DNA from: Helicoverpa zea
Taxonomy: Eukaryota; Arthropoda; Insecta; Lepidoptera; Noctuidae
NCBI RefSeq assembly: GCF_022581195.2
Contig: NC_061458.1
Coordinates: 6,386,001-6,450,000, forward strand
Length of the DNA stretch: 64,000 bases
Direction of reading: 5' to 3'
In this document: piece by piece, positions 1-10,900 of the stretch
Layout of the letters: every line of letters begins with the position of its first letter
Numbering within the stretch: the stretch's first letter is position 1
Program-made: the position numbers and the translations under genes
The notes under the pieces: model-generated
Seen by the model: the letters and a program-made list of their open reading frames with translations, nothing else
Told to the model about the DNA's origin: nothing
Databases searched by the model: none

Positions 1-1962
1 ACTAAACTGCCAAATGGACTTTTTATACGTACTAAATGTTAACCAAATATGGTCTGTGTTTAAGTCAGGGGATTCTTTACAGACAAATAAACGGAACCAT
101 AAAAGGATAGGACCTCCACGAGATGACACTCAAACAACACTTAGCGCTTATCGTCCAGGTGAAAGGTTGTCCAATGAATTGCAGTGTTTACCCTCACCAC
201 AATACCGACTAAGTCAACGGCTATTTTTGTTTGTCTCCTTTCTTTGTTGTTTGCCTTGCTTTGTTTTCCGTAACAAATGCATTTAAAGAGATTTTCGTGT
301 CGCTGTTGACTCTCTGAGACAGAGCCGTGGTTACACATAATAAATGTCCCCATTACCGCGTAATACGATTTGCTCTGTAAGGAATTCAACTATTCGTGTT
401 ATCTGTTTGAGTATTAATCAATATAACAGAAATCTTGATAAAGGGCATACCTATTTTCGGTATTGTTCCAATGCCATTAGTAATTAAAGGTCGATTTTAT
501 CTTTCCAGTCGATCGGAATAATGGGAGCGTATATCATGAATAGTTAGATGGTGTTCATAAATAAAAGAACAAGGAATTCCATCGTTCAAGTGTTAAATAC
601 TTGAGCGGTCAGAATCATCAAGCGGCGGGCAAGCATTGGATGGGTTGGAAATTATCTCGAGACGTTTTTATGGTTCGCATTGGAATCTGGGAGTTTTTTT
701 CCCATCGCGGGTCCGTTCGAACGCTCAAACAGGTTTTTAGATAGCGTTCGGAGTAATGCATCAACGTGGTACGTTTTTGTAAAGGCGGCATATTCAAGGA
801 GGACAAGGTAATGAGGTTTCGGAACGGTCCTTTCAATGAGCTTAATTTACAAATGCCTTAACGTCATTTACTCGTTCTTGATGTACTGATGGAAGCTAGA
901 AACATTGCGTATCTAGTCAGAGGAAAGTTACGAAAGTGAAGCTCTTTCTAAACACAAACGTATCTGAGATAATCGCAAAATTGCATGCTATAGATAAAAT
1001 AAGGTACCACATACGTACTTTAATTTATGCAAGCTGCCTTGGATTACTGGCCCATAAGGATTATTTTCCTTAGCGTGCCCTAAGCATAGGTATCTAAACA
1101 GATAGACCTACCTCACTGCTCGTCTAATTGGTCGGTAATCGACCAGATCAAATACCCTCATATGGACAGCTAGGTAAACGTTTAATAGGCAAGTGGACTG
1201 ATAATACAGACAGATGCAATAAACTTGATAGCATGTAGGTTATAGGTAGTATAGGATAGCACCTAGGTCACCTTTTGCTTGGACAACAACGTCTTATTTT
1301 GATATTTATGAAGAAGGGATATTGTACCTAGTACCTATAACTAACTAGGTACCTACATTTTCATACTGGCACTTATCAATGCGTACCTAAAGAGACTTCG
1401 TTCCATTTTACGTCGATAGGTACTCAAATATTTCATTAAATTTTCCATAAGTACCTACAAACAATTTAGATCTGACTTCAGATTAATTAATTAGGCTAAT
1501 TTCATTCAATAACGACTGAACTTACCGGGTTATTAAAGCCTACGGAATCAGTGTTTATGTTATTAATTTTGTAAACAAACGAATTAAGTAGGTATACGGG
1601 AGTAGGCGTCGGTAGGTAGGTATGTAGGTACCTTCCTATGCAGAAATGAAAATTGGAGAAATTTAAACCATCATTGGCCTGCTTTTCCATAAGTCAACAG
1701 AGCGTGAAGGCTTAACCTTTTAATGTTAATAGCTGTGTGATTAAACTATTAGTACCTACCTACTTGGAATAGTTACCTAGAAAGCCGGTATCGTTGCTCG
1801 ATGCATATTAATTAGCAATTAGGTTAGTACCTAGGTGTCTCGGAGATATCTGAACGTTAGCGCCAGTTCCGGCCAAAGGTTTCGCGAGAACTTAGGATGA
1901 ACGACATTCGGAATGTATTTAGTCAAACTATAACTAGAAACTGTGATAAAAGTTGTACTTAC
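1..1962 (-). other. Intron of the NHS/GUK-holder-type gene
   Basis: This stretch follows the GTAAGT donor at 1962-1957 on the minus strand and holds no exon that I can join in phase to the upstream coding exon. From about 1080 to 1830 it is crowded with the words TACCTA/TAGGTA. The open stretch at 618-836 (minus) has no convincing acceptor or recognisable domain. The next exon is inferred to lie left of the window. Confidence 0.5.
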
Positions 1963-2251
1963 GGACTGGCACTTTCTTCGGATCATATTGTTCAACTATC
2001 TCGTTTATTTTGATGATCTTCGTTTGCGCTACTTTTGATCGCTCAGTAATATCTTGAAGTTGCGCGGTCAACTCGCTGAAGATATCTTCCGCCAGCAGCA
2101 CTAGCGAGGCGAGTTGTCTCAGCGCATTGCTCAGGGTGCAGTTGGTGACAGCCTGGAGCTCTTCGTCCGACACCCTCGGCTTGCCATCGTTGTCTCGTAA
2201 GCTTGTGCGCGATAAAAACTTAGGTTCCACTGCACGCTGCACGAAAGGCAT
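1963..2251 (-). CDS. gukh: NHS/GUK-holder family protein, first coding exon (WAVE-homology domain)
   Basis: The exon begins at an ATG (2251-2249) in the context CGAGATGCC and encodes 96 residues plus one base. It ends at a consensus donor, C|GTAAGT, so the exon is phase 1. The N-terminus MPFVQRAVEPKFLSR and the segment VTNCTLSNALRQL followed by a helical stretch are the WAVE-homology domain shared by WAVE/SCAR proteins and by the NHS family, whose fly member is GUK-holder. The exon's end, YDPKKVPV, resembles the NHS type (a DPK..PV stretch) rather than the SCAR type, hence the call. Family members act in actin regulation and, in flies, bind the synaptic scaffold Dlg. The rest of the protein is outside the window. 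The alternative is SCAR itself, which I judge less likely. The assignment is from memory of the families, not from a search. Confidence 0.7.
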
Positions 2252-2420
2252 CTCGATAGTAGTCCCAAAACACCTTGAACCACTTACTCACCCATCCCCG
2301 CGCCACGAATTAAACGTAATTCCGACATCCATTCAACACACCAACACAAAAAACGTCAGGTAACCGCCACTTTGAATTAACCGACATCCTGACCAGTGAA
2401 CTTTTACTTATCAGCGGTTT
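2252..2420 (-). promoter_or_regulatory. Probable 5' UTR and promoter region of the NHS/GUK-holder-type gene
   Basis: The sequence just upstream of the first ATG is more GC-rich than its surroundings and contains a TTCACT/TCAGGA stretch near 2390-2402 that could act as an initiator. No TATA box is evident. There is no direct sign of the transcription start, and a 5' UTR intron cannot be excluded. Confidence 0.3.
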
Positions 2421-2967
2421 TTAACAGTGCTATGCAGTTTTTGCTACGCTCTAGTTATTTAATACGAGTTTTAGTTCATGGATTTAAGTTTTAAAAGTTT
2501 GACAAAACTTCATGTTGACGAAATCCCGCCATAACAGAAGCCGCGCGATACACTACTGCCCGCACCTGCTGCCATCGGCCGAATGAAATGAATGAAGCGG
2601 TCGGTATTGCTACAGGCAACAAAATTCTTTCCCATGTTTCGTTCAATAATGCTTCGTCGTACCTATAAGACAATTCGGATTTTGTTACATTCGTTTTACC
2701 TTTTATTAATGTCGTGTAACTTACGGCACTAAGAAATTGTATAGCTTTATGATTGAAGAAAAAATCTCCGTCATAGAGAAATAAAAATATAGGAGAGATG
2801 AGAAAATGACGAATGAAAATCTCTTAGTTCGATAGATACCTACCTACACTTTATCGTGTAAGTAGGTAACAAGTATAAGTAATTAATTTAATTTTATAAG
2901 TAGTTAATTTTTTTTTAATTCCTTTATAATTCTTTTAATTAAACTTTTCGTCAAAAATATAGTCCTC

Positions 2968-2995
2968 AGAAAACAAACAGTCATGTTTGTTTTCT
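2968..2995. repeat. Perfect 12-bp hairpin
   Basis: agaaaacaaaca (2968-2979) and its exact reverse complement (2984-2995) are separated by gtca. The stem is A/C-rich on one arm. It is too short for a typical pre-miRNA, and its function is unknown. Confidence 0.7.
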
Positions 2996-3277
2996 TCAGT
3001 CAGTCTTTCGTTATTATGGTCTCAAAGACTATTTTCATTATTATTTACCTCGAAGTCATGTAAAAAAATATAATAAACTATAGCAGCCCCAGATTATTTT
3101 ATTTAAAAGAGCGCCATCTAGATCTGAAAAACAAAAATATTTGAGAGAGCAAAGTGCTATGGCGGCCAATAGTTAAAAGTCGTAACAATAGATGGCGCCA
3201 CAAGCGAAATTAATGTTGCTTTTACACTTTTCCCGATAGATGGAGTGTTATGCGTGTAATTTACGAGGCGCAAAATA

Positions 3278-3563
3278 AGGGTCCGTTCAGACAGATCGGG
3301 TCGGAGAGAAGAGCAAATTCTTAACACGTTGAAAATTGAGTACTTAGTATTTGAAGTAAGGTTTATTTTTGGATGTGCACTTCTTTTGTCAATAAGAATG
3401 CTCGAAGGCGCTCGGTGAGAAATAATCAGAGGAGCCGACCAGCTCCGATCGCGTACTTTTTCTTGACGTTTCTTTAATGCTCGTGCAGCCGATTGGCTCC
3501 GGTCTGTGTGAAAAGAAAAATGCGCGCCGATGCTCTCCGAGCCGGTCTGTTTGAACGGACCCT
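3278..3563. mobile_element. MITE-like element with about 30-bp terminal inverted repeats
   Basis: The left end agggtccgttcagacagat and the right end (reverse complement agggtccgttcaaacagac) match over about 30 bp with about four differences and enclose 286 bp without coding potential. The first 12 bases of the two ends are identical. A clean target duplication is not visible; the site lies in an ATA/TAT context. The superfamily is not assigned. Confidence 0.6.
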
Positions 3564-3748
3564 ATATGTTGCTGCATCTTTGTTTGTAACTTTTTTATAT
3601 AACATAGTAACTAGTTATTTCCCTCGCCTTTTGTTGATAAGTGACATATTTTAGAGACTCCCTGTTTGGACTAGCATAGTAGAGTTCTTAAAACTACTAA
3701 ACATAACGTCAGATTTTTTTCAAAAGGTTTTTTTACAAATACAAACTA

Positions 3749-4160
3749 TAGTCTGTTTTTAATCTCGTAGACTAAATTGACACTTGCAAAATGTCAAACT
3801 TTCTAATAATTTTGCTAGCTCTGTGGTGCAGTGTTGTACTTACGATACCGGTTCGTTGAATCGTAACTTTTTATCTATAATAGACGAATTTAATATTCAT
3901 TCAAAGTTTTATATTTAAAATTCACGTACGTACACATGGCTGTACGACGTGCTACAAACTGCCAGGGATATCTGACCGCGCAAAGCCATGCGTAATCATC
4001 AAGGATAAGCCCATTATTTCAGGATGACTTATTGTAAAAAGTTACGATTCAACGTACCGGTATCGTAAGTACAACACTGCACCACAGAGCTAGCAAAATT
4101 ATTTGGAAGTTTGACATTTTGCAAGTGTCAATTTAGTCTACGAGATTAAAAAACAGACTA
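3749..4160. mobile_element. Foldback MITE with 125-bp arms and TA target duplication
   Basis: The arms 3749-3873 and 4035-4160 are inverted copies differing at only a few positions (one T indel, two or three substitutions near 3810-3816, one near 3851). They start TAGTCTG and end CAGACTA. A TA dinucleotide flanks each side (3747-3748 and 4161-4162), as for Tc1/mariner-type insertion. The 161-bp spacer has no ORF. High arm identity suggests recent origin or gene conversion. Confidence 0.75.
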
Positions 4161-6413
4161 TAGGTACCCACGTACTTTTTTAGCCGGAAGGCAAGAGACA
4201 CTACTAGGGATCGCGGAAGGTTTCATTAGTTGGCTTGAAAACTTAAGCTTGGGTAAATGAAACTTCGAGTAGCACAAAAAATAATGTATTACATTTCATA
4301 TAACAAAGCGTTATAGCGTGACATTCCGAATACACGTCTACATAAATCTAACGTTAACGTAGGTAATGCCTGGCATTCATTATTAATCCTATATACCTAA
4401 ATGTTTATTATAACAGTAACATGCACGATACATGGATGCATTGCATACCTATTAAAAAACAACTTTATTATTATACTCAATCAAACAATGTATGTACCTG
4501 AATAGGTGGTTCTTTGAATCACTTGTGTGCATTTTGGTTCTTCATTTTGGCACTAACTAAATGGTTAATATTTTACCTTCAGTTGTTACAAAGGTAACTT
4601 TGAGTAGGTAACCTGTGATTTTACTAGTAAAGCGTAGTGCACACTTCTTACAGTTGTCTACCTACTTTTATGTACTTTATTATAAAATTATCCATTGGTA
4701 ATTTTTAGTTTTTAATCCCTAACGTGAAAGTAACGTAAAGTGGTTAACAACTACATTCACGGATTAATTGTTTATTATAATATTAATTAAAATGCAGTTA
4801 TTTAGACAATTAATGTAACAATTTGGAATTTCATTGCAAAAAAACGTACATAGAGCGACATTTACCTGTTTACTTAATCTATCTATAGATACTTATTTTA
4901 ATTTATTGTAAGGTAAGCAAAACCATTATTTTTTATTTAATAGAGAATTTCTCCATTTTGCTTCAGAAGTACCTACTGATTGCACGGTCACATAAATAAC
5001 TCCGACAATATGTGGGTAATATGAACTAGAATGACTATTGTCTATTAGATATTGGTAGCTCTATGACTTGTCACTAAAGTACAGACTAGCACATCGATTC
5101 ATTCCCAATCAAAGTTGAACCAATACACATTACTTCTAAAGTTAATGAATACAAAGATTGCATTGCCAGCGTCTGTAGGACCTACTTAGATGTTTGAAGT
5201 ACCAAAGAACATGGATTTGAATGTCTTGTGGTCGTAGCCCGCTGAAAAAAACATACTGACGGACATAAGCTGTTCGGCCGGGGCGTAGGCTTTTAAAATA
5301 CTGTTGTTTACAGCTATCAACTTATTTCCTAAACATTAATATTATATTTATTAATCACCCTAACACAATGGCAGTACATTATTATTTTAGTCATATTTTA
5401 TAGGTACGTATAGCCGCACCTCGGCCAATATAGAAAATGGCATGTGATTAATAGTTCCTAGATTTAAATATATTTATATAATTATAGGAATGTTTAAATG
5501 AGGAATGTTAAAATAGCTATCTAAGTATAGGTATTTATTGTGAGCATGACTGAGATGGAATTATGTGCATAGGTAATATGAGTTCCGTTAATCTTTTCTT
5601 TCTAGATCTTTCTAGTACTAAACAGTCGTGTAGGATAGACTCACTTACTATGCTTTGTCATAAACATAATCTATACATACACGCATAATCTATGTGAACG
5701 AACATTAACCGAAAATATTAAAAACTATAAATATACTTTGCTTCATGCTTTCGATATATCTATGTATGTATTTTTCTAGACTAACATTTTGACCTCACTA
5801 TTTGCTTTCATATTCATTTAATAGTACAACATACAAAGCTTACATGTAATTATAATAAGTTCCTATTTGCTTACTTGGCAACTAATGATATCTATTCTGT
5901 AAGTATTTCTTAAAACCACAATTTTAGAGATATGGGATAGGATATGACAAATACTAAAACCCCTTCTTAACTTCGAAGTTGAGCAATATTAATAAAATGA
6001 TTTTAATGTTGATGCTTGTAGCTTGTGTATGCCCAGAAACCAAGTTTTGGAACGTATGGATGTGAAAACCTCAAAACTGTTATGTTAAGAACACCCAAAT
6101 AATTCCATCCAATTGGTTTTGCAGTCGTACCCAACTTCCAGGTTCAATAACAATCACTAATATTATAAAACTAATACAGATAAGTACATATTTTGGCATT
6201 TGTCTCCAATTAATGTAACATTACTTATTTACACATTTAGTCCAATCGTTATATATCAGACAATCATTGTTCCAGCCCGGAACTTCCGGGGGAACAAAAA
6301 CTAGATAACATTAAACCTTAAAATATGAGTTCTGAGATGTTCACTGCATTGTGATTTACAATTAAAAAAAAAAAATCCTATATTATGAGACAAAAAAAAA
6401 CTGTACACAGTAT

Positions 6414-6529
6414 CAGTGTTTTCACATTAGCGGATTTTTCGCTCGGTTTTTCGGAGTGGAACATACGGGCGCTTTATGCAAAAGATGTGACAAGAAAAGT
6501 AAGCGGAAAAGCTTCGTGTGAAAACGCTG
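6414..6529. mobile_element. Short hAT-like MITE candidate
   Basis: The left end cagtgttttcaca and the right end (reverse complement cagcgttttcaca) match at 12 of 13 positions, and the similarity continues more weakly inward (GCGG...TTTTTCGC). CAG-start ends suggest hAT. No 8-bp target duplication is visible, so the element may be old or misassigned. Confidence 0.45.
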
Positions 6530-7776
6530 TAAGATTTTTTTTTTATCTATGAACTGTTTGTAGAGTCAGAAATTTTAACGGGGTAAGTCAAAACGGAAAT
6601 AATAATCACAGACAATAAAATGTTTGTGTTGATGTTTTTACAATGACTTCAAATTGCATATTTACCTATTAAATTGTTACATTATGATATTAAATATTTT
6701 ATCCAGCAAATAACTTATCAATGTTACATACAATGTTGAACACAGACAATGGCATTGCTACTTATTATACATTCACGTACACCCCATACATTTACAAGTA
6801 ACATTTTACTAACCTATATTGGAATACATATTACTAGGTATATTTTATTGATAAGCATGATACAGACTATAAACAGTGACAGAAAAAAGATACAATAGTG
6901 TCTCTTATAAGAGGTAAGAAAGTTCGTGGTACATAGCGTTTTCAGTGATTAAATACAAATAGAGATTAAATTTCCTGATATTGTTGTAGACATTGGTAAA
7001 TTTTCATAGAACTACAGTACACACTTCATTTAAATAAATTCTCTCATCTAAATCGCGATATTTCATAGAGTAATGATATGATTAGATAGGTACATGGAAA
7101 TATTATGATTATGACTAGATATGTTCAGAGTAACATAGAGTGATTATGACTTCAGAAGCTCCTCATAGATACAGCAACAAGATATGTTTGAAGTTGTTCA
7201 AAAAACTTTAAGAAGTTACAAATATAGACAATTTTGACATCGCTGGGCTAGAGAAAGTTTTTAGTTTATAAATAAATACAAAGAGTATTATTACACTTGA
7301 TACAAGATTCCCACTTTTTAAGCAGTGCTGCAGATTTTGAAAAAGGAACATTTACAACGGAAGGACACATAAGGACGAGTACAGACACACTAAAATCTAA
7401 ACTTACACTAACCAAAAAGTCCAATGAACCAAGTAGCGCAAATTAAACGAGTACTCGTCACACTACGCGACGCCAATTCCACCAACACACCTATCTACTA
7501 TCTACCACCTTTCATATCCGACTCCTTGGAACCAACTTGGTACTTATTTTTTTGTAACTGGCCATAAAAATGTTAGGGTATTCCAATTTTGACTTTTCAG
7601 AACTGTCAAATTAAAATGCCTTCAGTTCCAAATACGAAACTGATTCCAAAATAACAATTGACGGTGCACCAATTCCAGATGGTAGACATGAGATTATCGT
7701 TTCACTCCAACTGTTGCTCACCCCTGGTGAAACTAGCGACGGCACGACCTCTGCCGGTCGGTGAATGAGTGCCTCA

Positions 7777-7782
7777 TTTATT
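7777..7782 (-). terminator. Candidate polyadenylation signal AATAAA
   Basis: AATAAA occurs on the minus strand about 14 bases after the TAG stop of the upstream gene. A 3' UTR this short would be unusual, so a more distal signal may be used instead. Confidence 0.25.
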
Positions 7783-7795
7783 TGCGCACCCCGCG

Positions 7796-7918
7796 CTATG
7801 GGTCCACCTCATGGCACACCTCCATGTAGTCAGGATCGTGCATGATATCCTTAATCATGTCTTTGAGCATCGTGTAGCGAGGGAATATCGGATACACCTT
7901 GGAACTAACGTAATCCGA
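7796..7918 (-). CDS. Last coding exon of the unrecognised helical protein
   Basis: The acceptor TTTCTATTTCAG precedes TCG GAT TAC. The exon is phase 0, has 40 codons and then TAG. It encodes SDYVSSKVYPIFPRY and ends DPDYMEVCHEVDP. Strong third-position C/G use compared with the flanks supports coding. Confidence 0.88.
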   Translation of the reverse strand, partial: SDYVSSKVYPIFPRYTMLKDMIKDIMHDPDYMEVCHEVDP

Positions 7919-10900
7919 CTGAAATAGAAAGTAGATTCAATTAAAGCGTAAAATATGACCACGAAAATACCTACATAAGGAGGTAATCAATATCCAAAAA
8001 CAAACACAAAGTTACCTTCAACTCCCTTATTAGGTTCCGTAGACCAGTGTACTTCTTCAACAGGCGATACAAATCGTTGGTCATCTGAGTATTTTCCGTT
8101 TCAATCTGAATTGTTGTCATGTCTGAAACAGTGTTGTATAAAGTTAACTGAAAGAAGAATTTTAAGTCCATGAAGCTCTTTAAAAATCCTTTGCGATCTT
8201 TGACATTCACTTCTAAATGTACGGACATATCATCATCATCATCATCATCATCAGCCTATAGCAGTCCACTGCTGGACATAGGCCTCTCCAAGTGCACGCC
8301 ACTGAGATCGATATGACAGGCCTTATTTACAAATACGAGTGTATCCATAGAATACATGAATGCGTATTCGGTCCCCAAATACACTCGGTATTTGGGTTTA
8401 AGCCCGGTTTATTGTTTCTGCTTAATTCGAGCCTAGGTCAGGTTTGCGGGGCGACCTCGGCGTTTAATTTAGCTTCGAGAAAACCCAAATCAATTTACTT
8501 TACAACGAAATTGGTACCCGTAAATATTAATTAAAATAGAATCGGAACGTTTTGCTAACGAGAATTTTATGAATGCTACGTATAACGAATGTAGACTAAT
8601 TCATTTTTTACTATGGAATATTTTTTAATTAATCTGGACATTTGCTAGATGTATGTACCGATTGAATTCAAACAAATGTGGCATAGATTGTACTAGTTTT
8701 ATCGCAATCAATATCAAACTTGTACCTACTTAATTTTCAGCAACTAAGCTAATGTTAAAATTATTTTCATCACGGGATTGTAAGTAGTTAATAGGAACAA
8801 AAGGCTTTAATAAAGGTTTAATCACGACTTAATGGACTAGGTTTGAAAAATCACATAAAATGTAACTACATAGCTAGACAATTTGGCGAGCAGCCAACAG
8901 ACTTAGGTTTTAGGAGTATGGTTTGCTTTATTTTCCTAATTTAATCGTTTGCTTGAACAAGCTCAAAGTTGAACCAATGTTGGTAGATGCGAGCGTGATA
9001 TCAAAAGTCTCGTATTAATTGAAACTGTATTCTTCTAGTTTCGGACATATTTGAGTTTTCTTTGAGTTTTATAGAACAACTTAAAGTACTTATTCTCTTG
9101 AATTCTTTGCTCTCATTAACAGGTATTATAGCTATTGATTCACAAAAATCTTATTTAATGAACTAATGCCAAAATTCGTTTTAATCGTTTAAGAAGGTGT
9201 TTGGTAAGCATTGTTGGTTAAGTATCATTACCGTTCAGTCTTTCTATCCGCTCTCTTTTATCAGCAGCTTCTTCAGCCAGCTTGGCGGAGGTCTTGACTC
9301 CTTCTCCAGACTTCTGCGTCTTCTCCATGATGGCACAGGCGCGCAGCACAAACGCCGGCACAGTCTCGGCCTTCTCCTGCCGAGGGATTTCCACCAACGA
9401 CCAGTATTGAGTCTCGAGCCGAATCACGTCCTAGAATGTAAGAATGGTAAGCAATCAGTACCTACGTATGTATTGTAGATAGTTTAGGAAGCTTTAAATA
9501 CTTTTCGAGAAGAAAAATTATAATTTTTCAAAGCCATTTTATAAGAAAATAATATTTGAATGTGTAATTTAAAAACTTATTTGAATGTGTAATTTAAATC
9601 ATGTTTGGTATTCTGTAGCATTTGATAAATCGGGGCAGAAAACGGCCACGCGAAATAGGCTTACATTGAGCCTTTTAAAAGGAAAAGTTTGCAGGCAGCT
9701 TTAGTGAATTCGCACGAATCTACAAACTAGCCGGTTATTATTATGAAAAACTGAATTGAAAAGTGTTTTTCTTTGTCTTGAACATTGCTAGTTAGTCTAG
9801 CGAGTATCTGCCACTTTTTGCATCGTTCATAAATATTCGAGTTCAAGGAAAAAAGCGTTTACTTGCTTCGAGGGCAGCGTATTTATTAGCTTTTTAATAG
9901 TTGCGCTTTTGTTTACACTTCATGAAGTTTTATGCTAGCTTTTTATTTACCGTATAAAAGCATGACTCTGATTTTCTGCTACTTTCTCAATCTTATTCGC
10001 TTTTAAAACTTTAACTTTACAATAGTTATCAACGTCAATAAAGCAAATCTTTTGGCATGCAGTTTCGTTGCGAGCTTAATTCCAGTAACGACTTTCAGCA
10101 GACTGTGTGCCATGATATTTCAAAGTGGATAACTTTTCGCTGGGCCAGAGCCAATTTCGCCGATAAAGATCGTCTTCCCGCCTTGTAAGGGCTCGTCTAA
10201 TGAACCGTCTGTATATTCAAGTGCAACTACACCGTGTAGTTTGGATAATGCTTTGGGTGAAAGTTTATTTTGGGACTTGAGAGCGTATCAATGTACTGGT
10301 GCTACTTGGAGATTGGTCTTTGAAGCATGAAATCATTAACCGAAGCGTACATTGAAACGCAATTCAAGTAAAATATAATTGCATATTCCTGTCCGATATG
10401 CAGATGATGCGATATCCCGCAATATGAGAAATAAAGTTAAATGAAATAAATTCCTCTGAATAATAAAGAATGTCCATTGGGGAGAAGTAAAAAGAAAAAA
10501 AAGGAAAAGAAAGGAAACTATTATTGTACCGTTGTTGTACCTCAGATGTTTTACTTGCAAGTCTCCTGGGAAGGAAAAAGTTTCCTTTAGATATAAACCA
10601 GGATCGCTGTGCTATTGTCTAGAACATTTTGTTGGTATATTCATAGCTCCCAGGCAAGATTGTACGACTATATTAGCGTATTCTTTCGCAAGATGTGAGT
10701 AAGAAAATTCTTTGTTTTGGTTTACTTTTATATCATGAATACCTACTACATAAGAATTGAAGATATTTATGTAAATCTTTTTATTATCTACTAAGAGATT
10801 TTGAAGGTTTTTGATTTGGGAAACACATTTGGATCAGATTTTTTTGTATAATTTCATTAAACTTAGATCCCCTTATAGAAATATAACAGTACACGTCGTA

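Larger units (their letters stand above)
2421..7776. other. Intergenic region between the two minus-strand genes
   Basis: AT-rich DNA between the 3' end of the 7.8-19.2 kb gene and the start of the NHS-type gene. It holds three MITE-like elements (3278-3563, 3749-4160, 6414-6529), a small hairpin (2968-2995) and a spaced 10-bp inverted repeat gcgccatcta/tagatggcgc (near 3113-3122 and 3189-3198). I see no coding sequence. Confidence 0.6.

Noticed and set aside
618..836. 72-codon open frame, minus strand
   Set aside because: Slightly GC-richer, but no acceptor in the right place and no phase match to the upstream exon; it also contains gggtccgttc like a MITE end.
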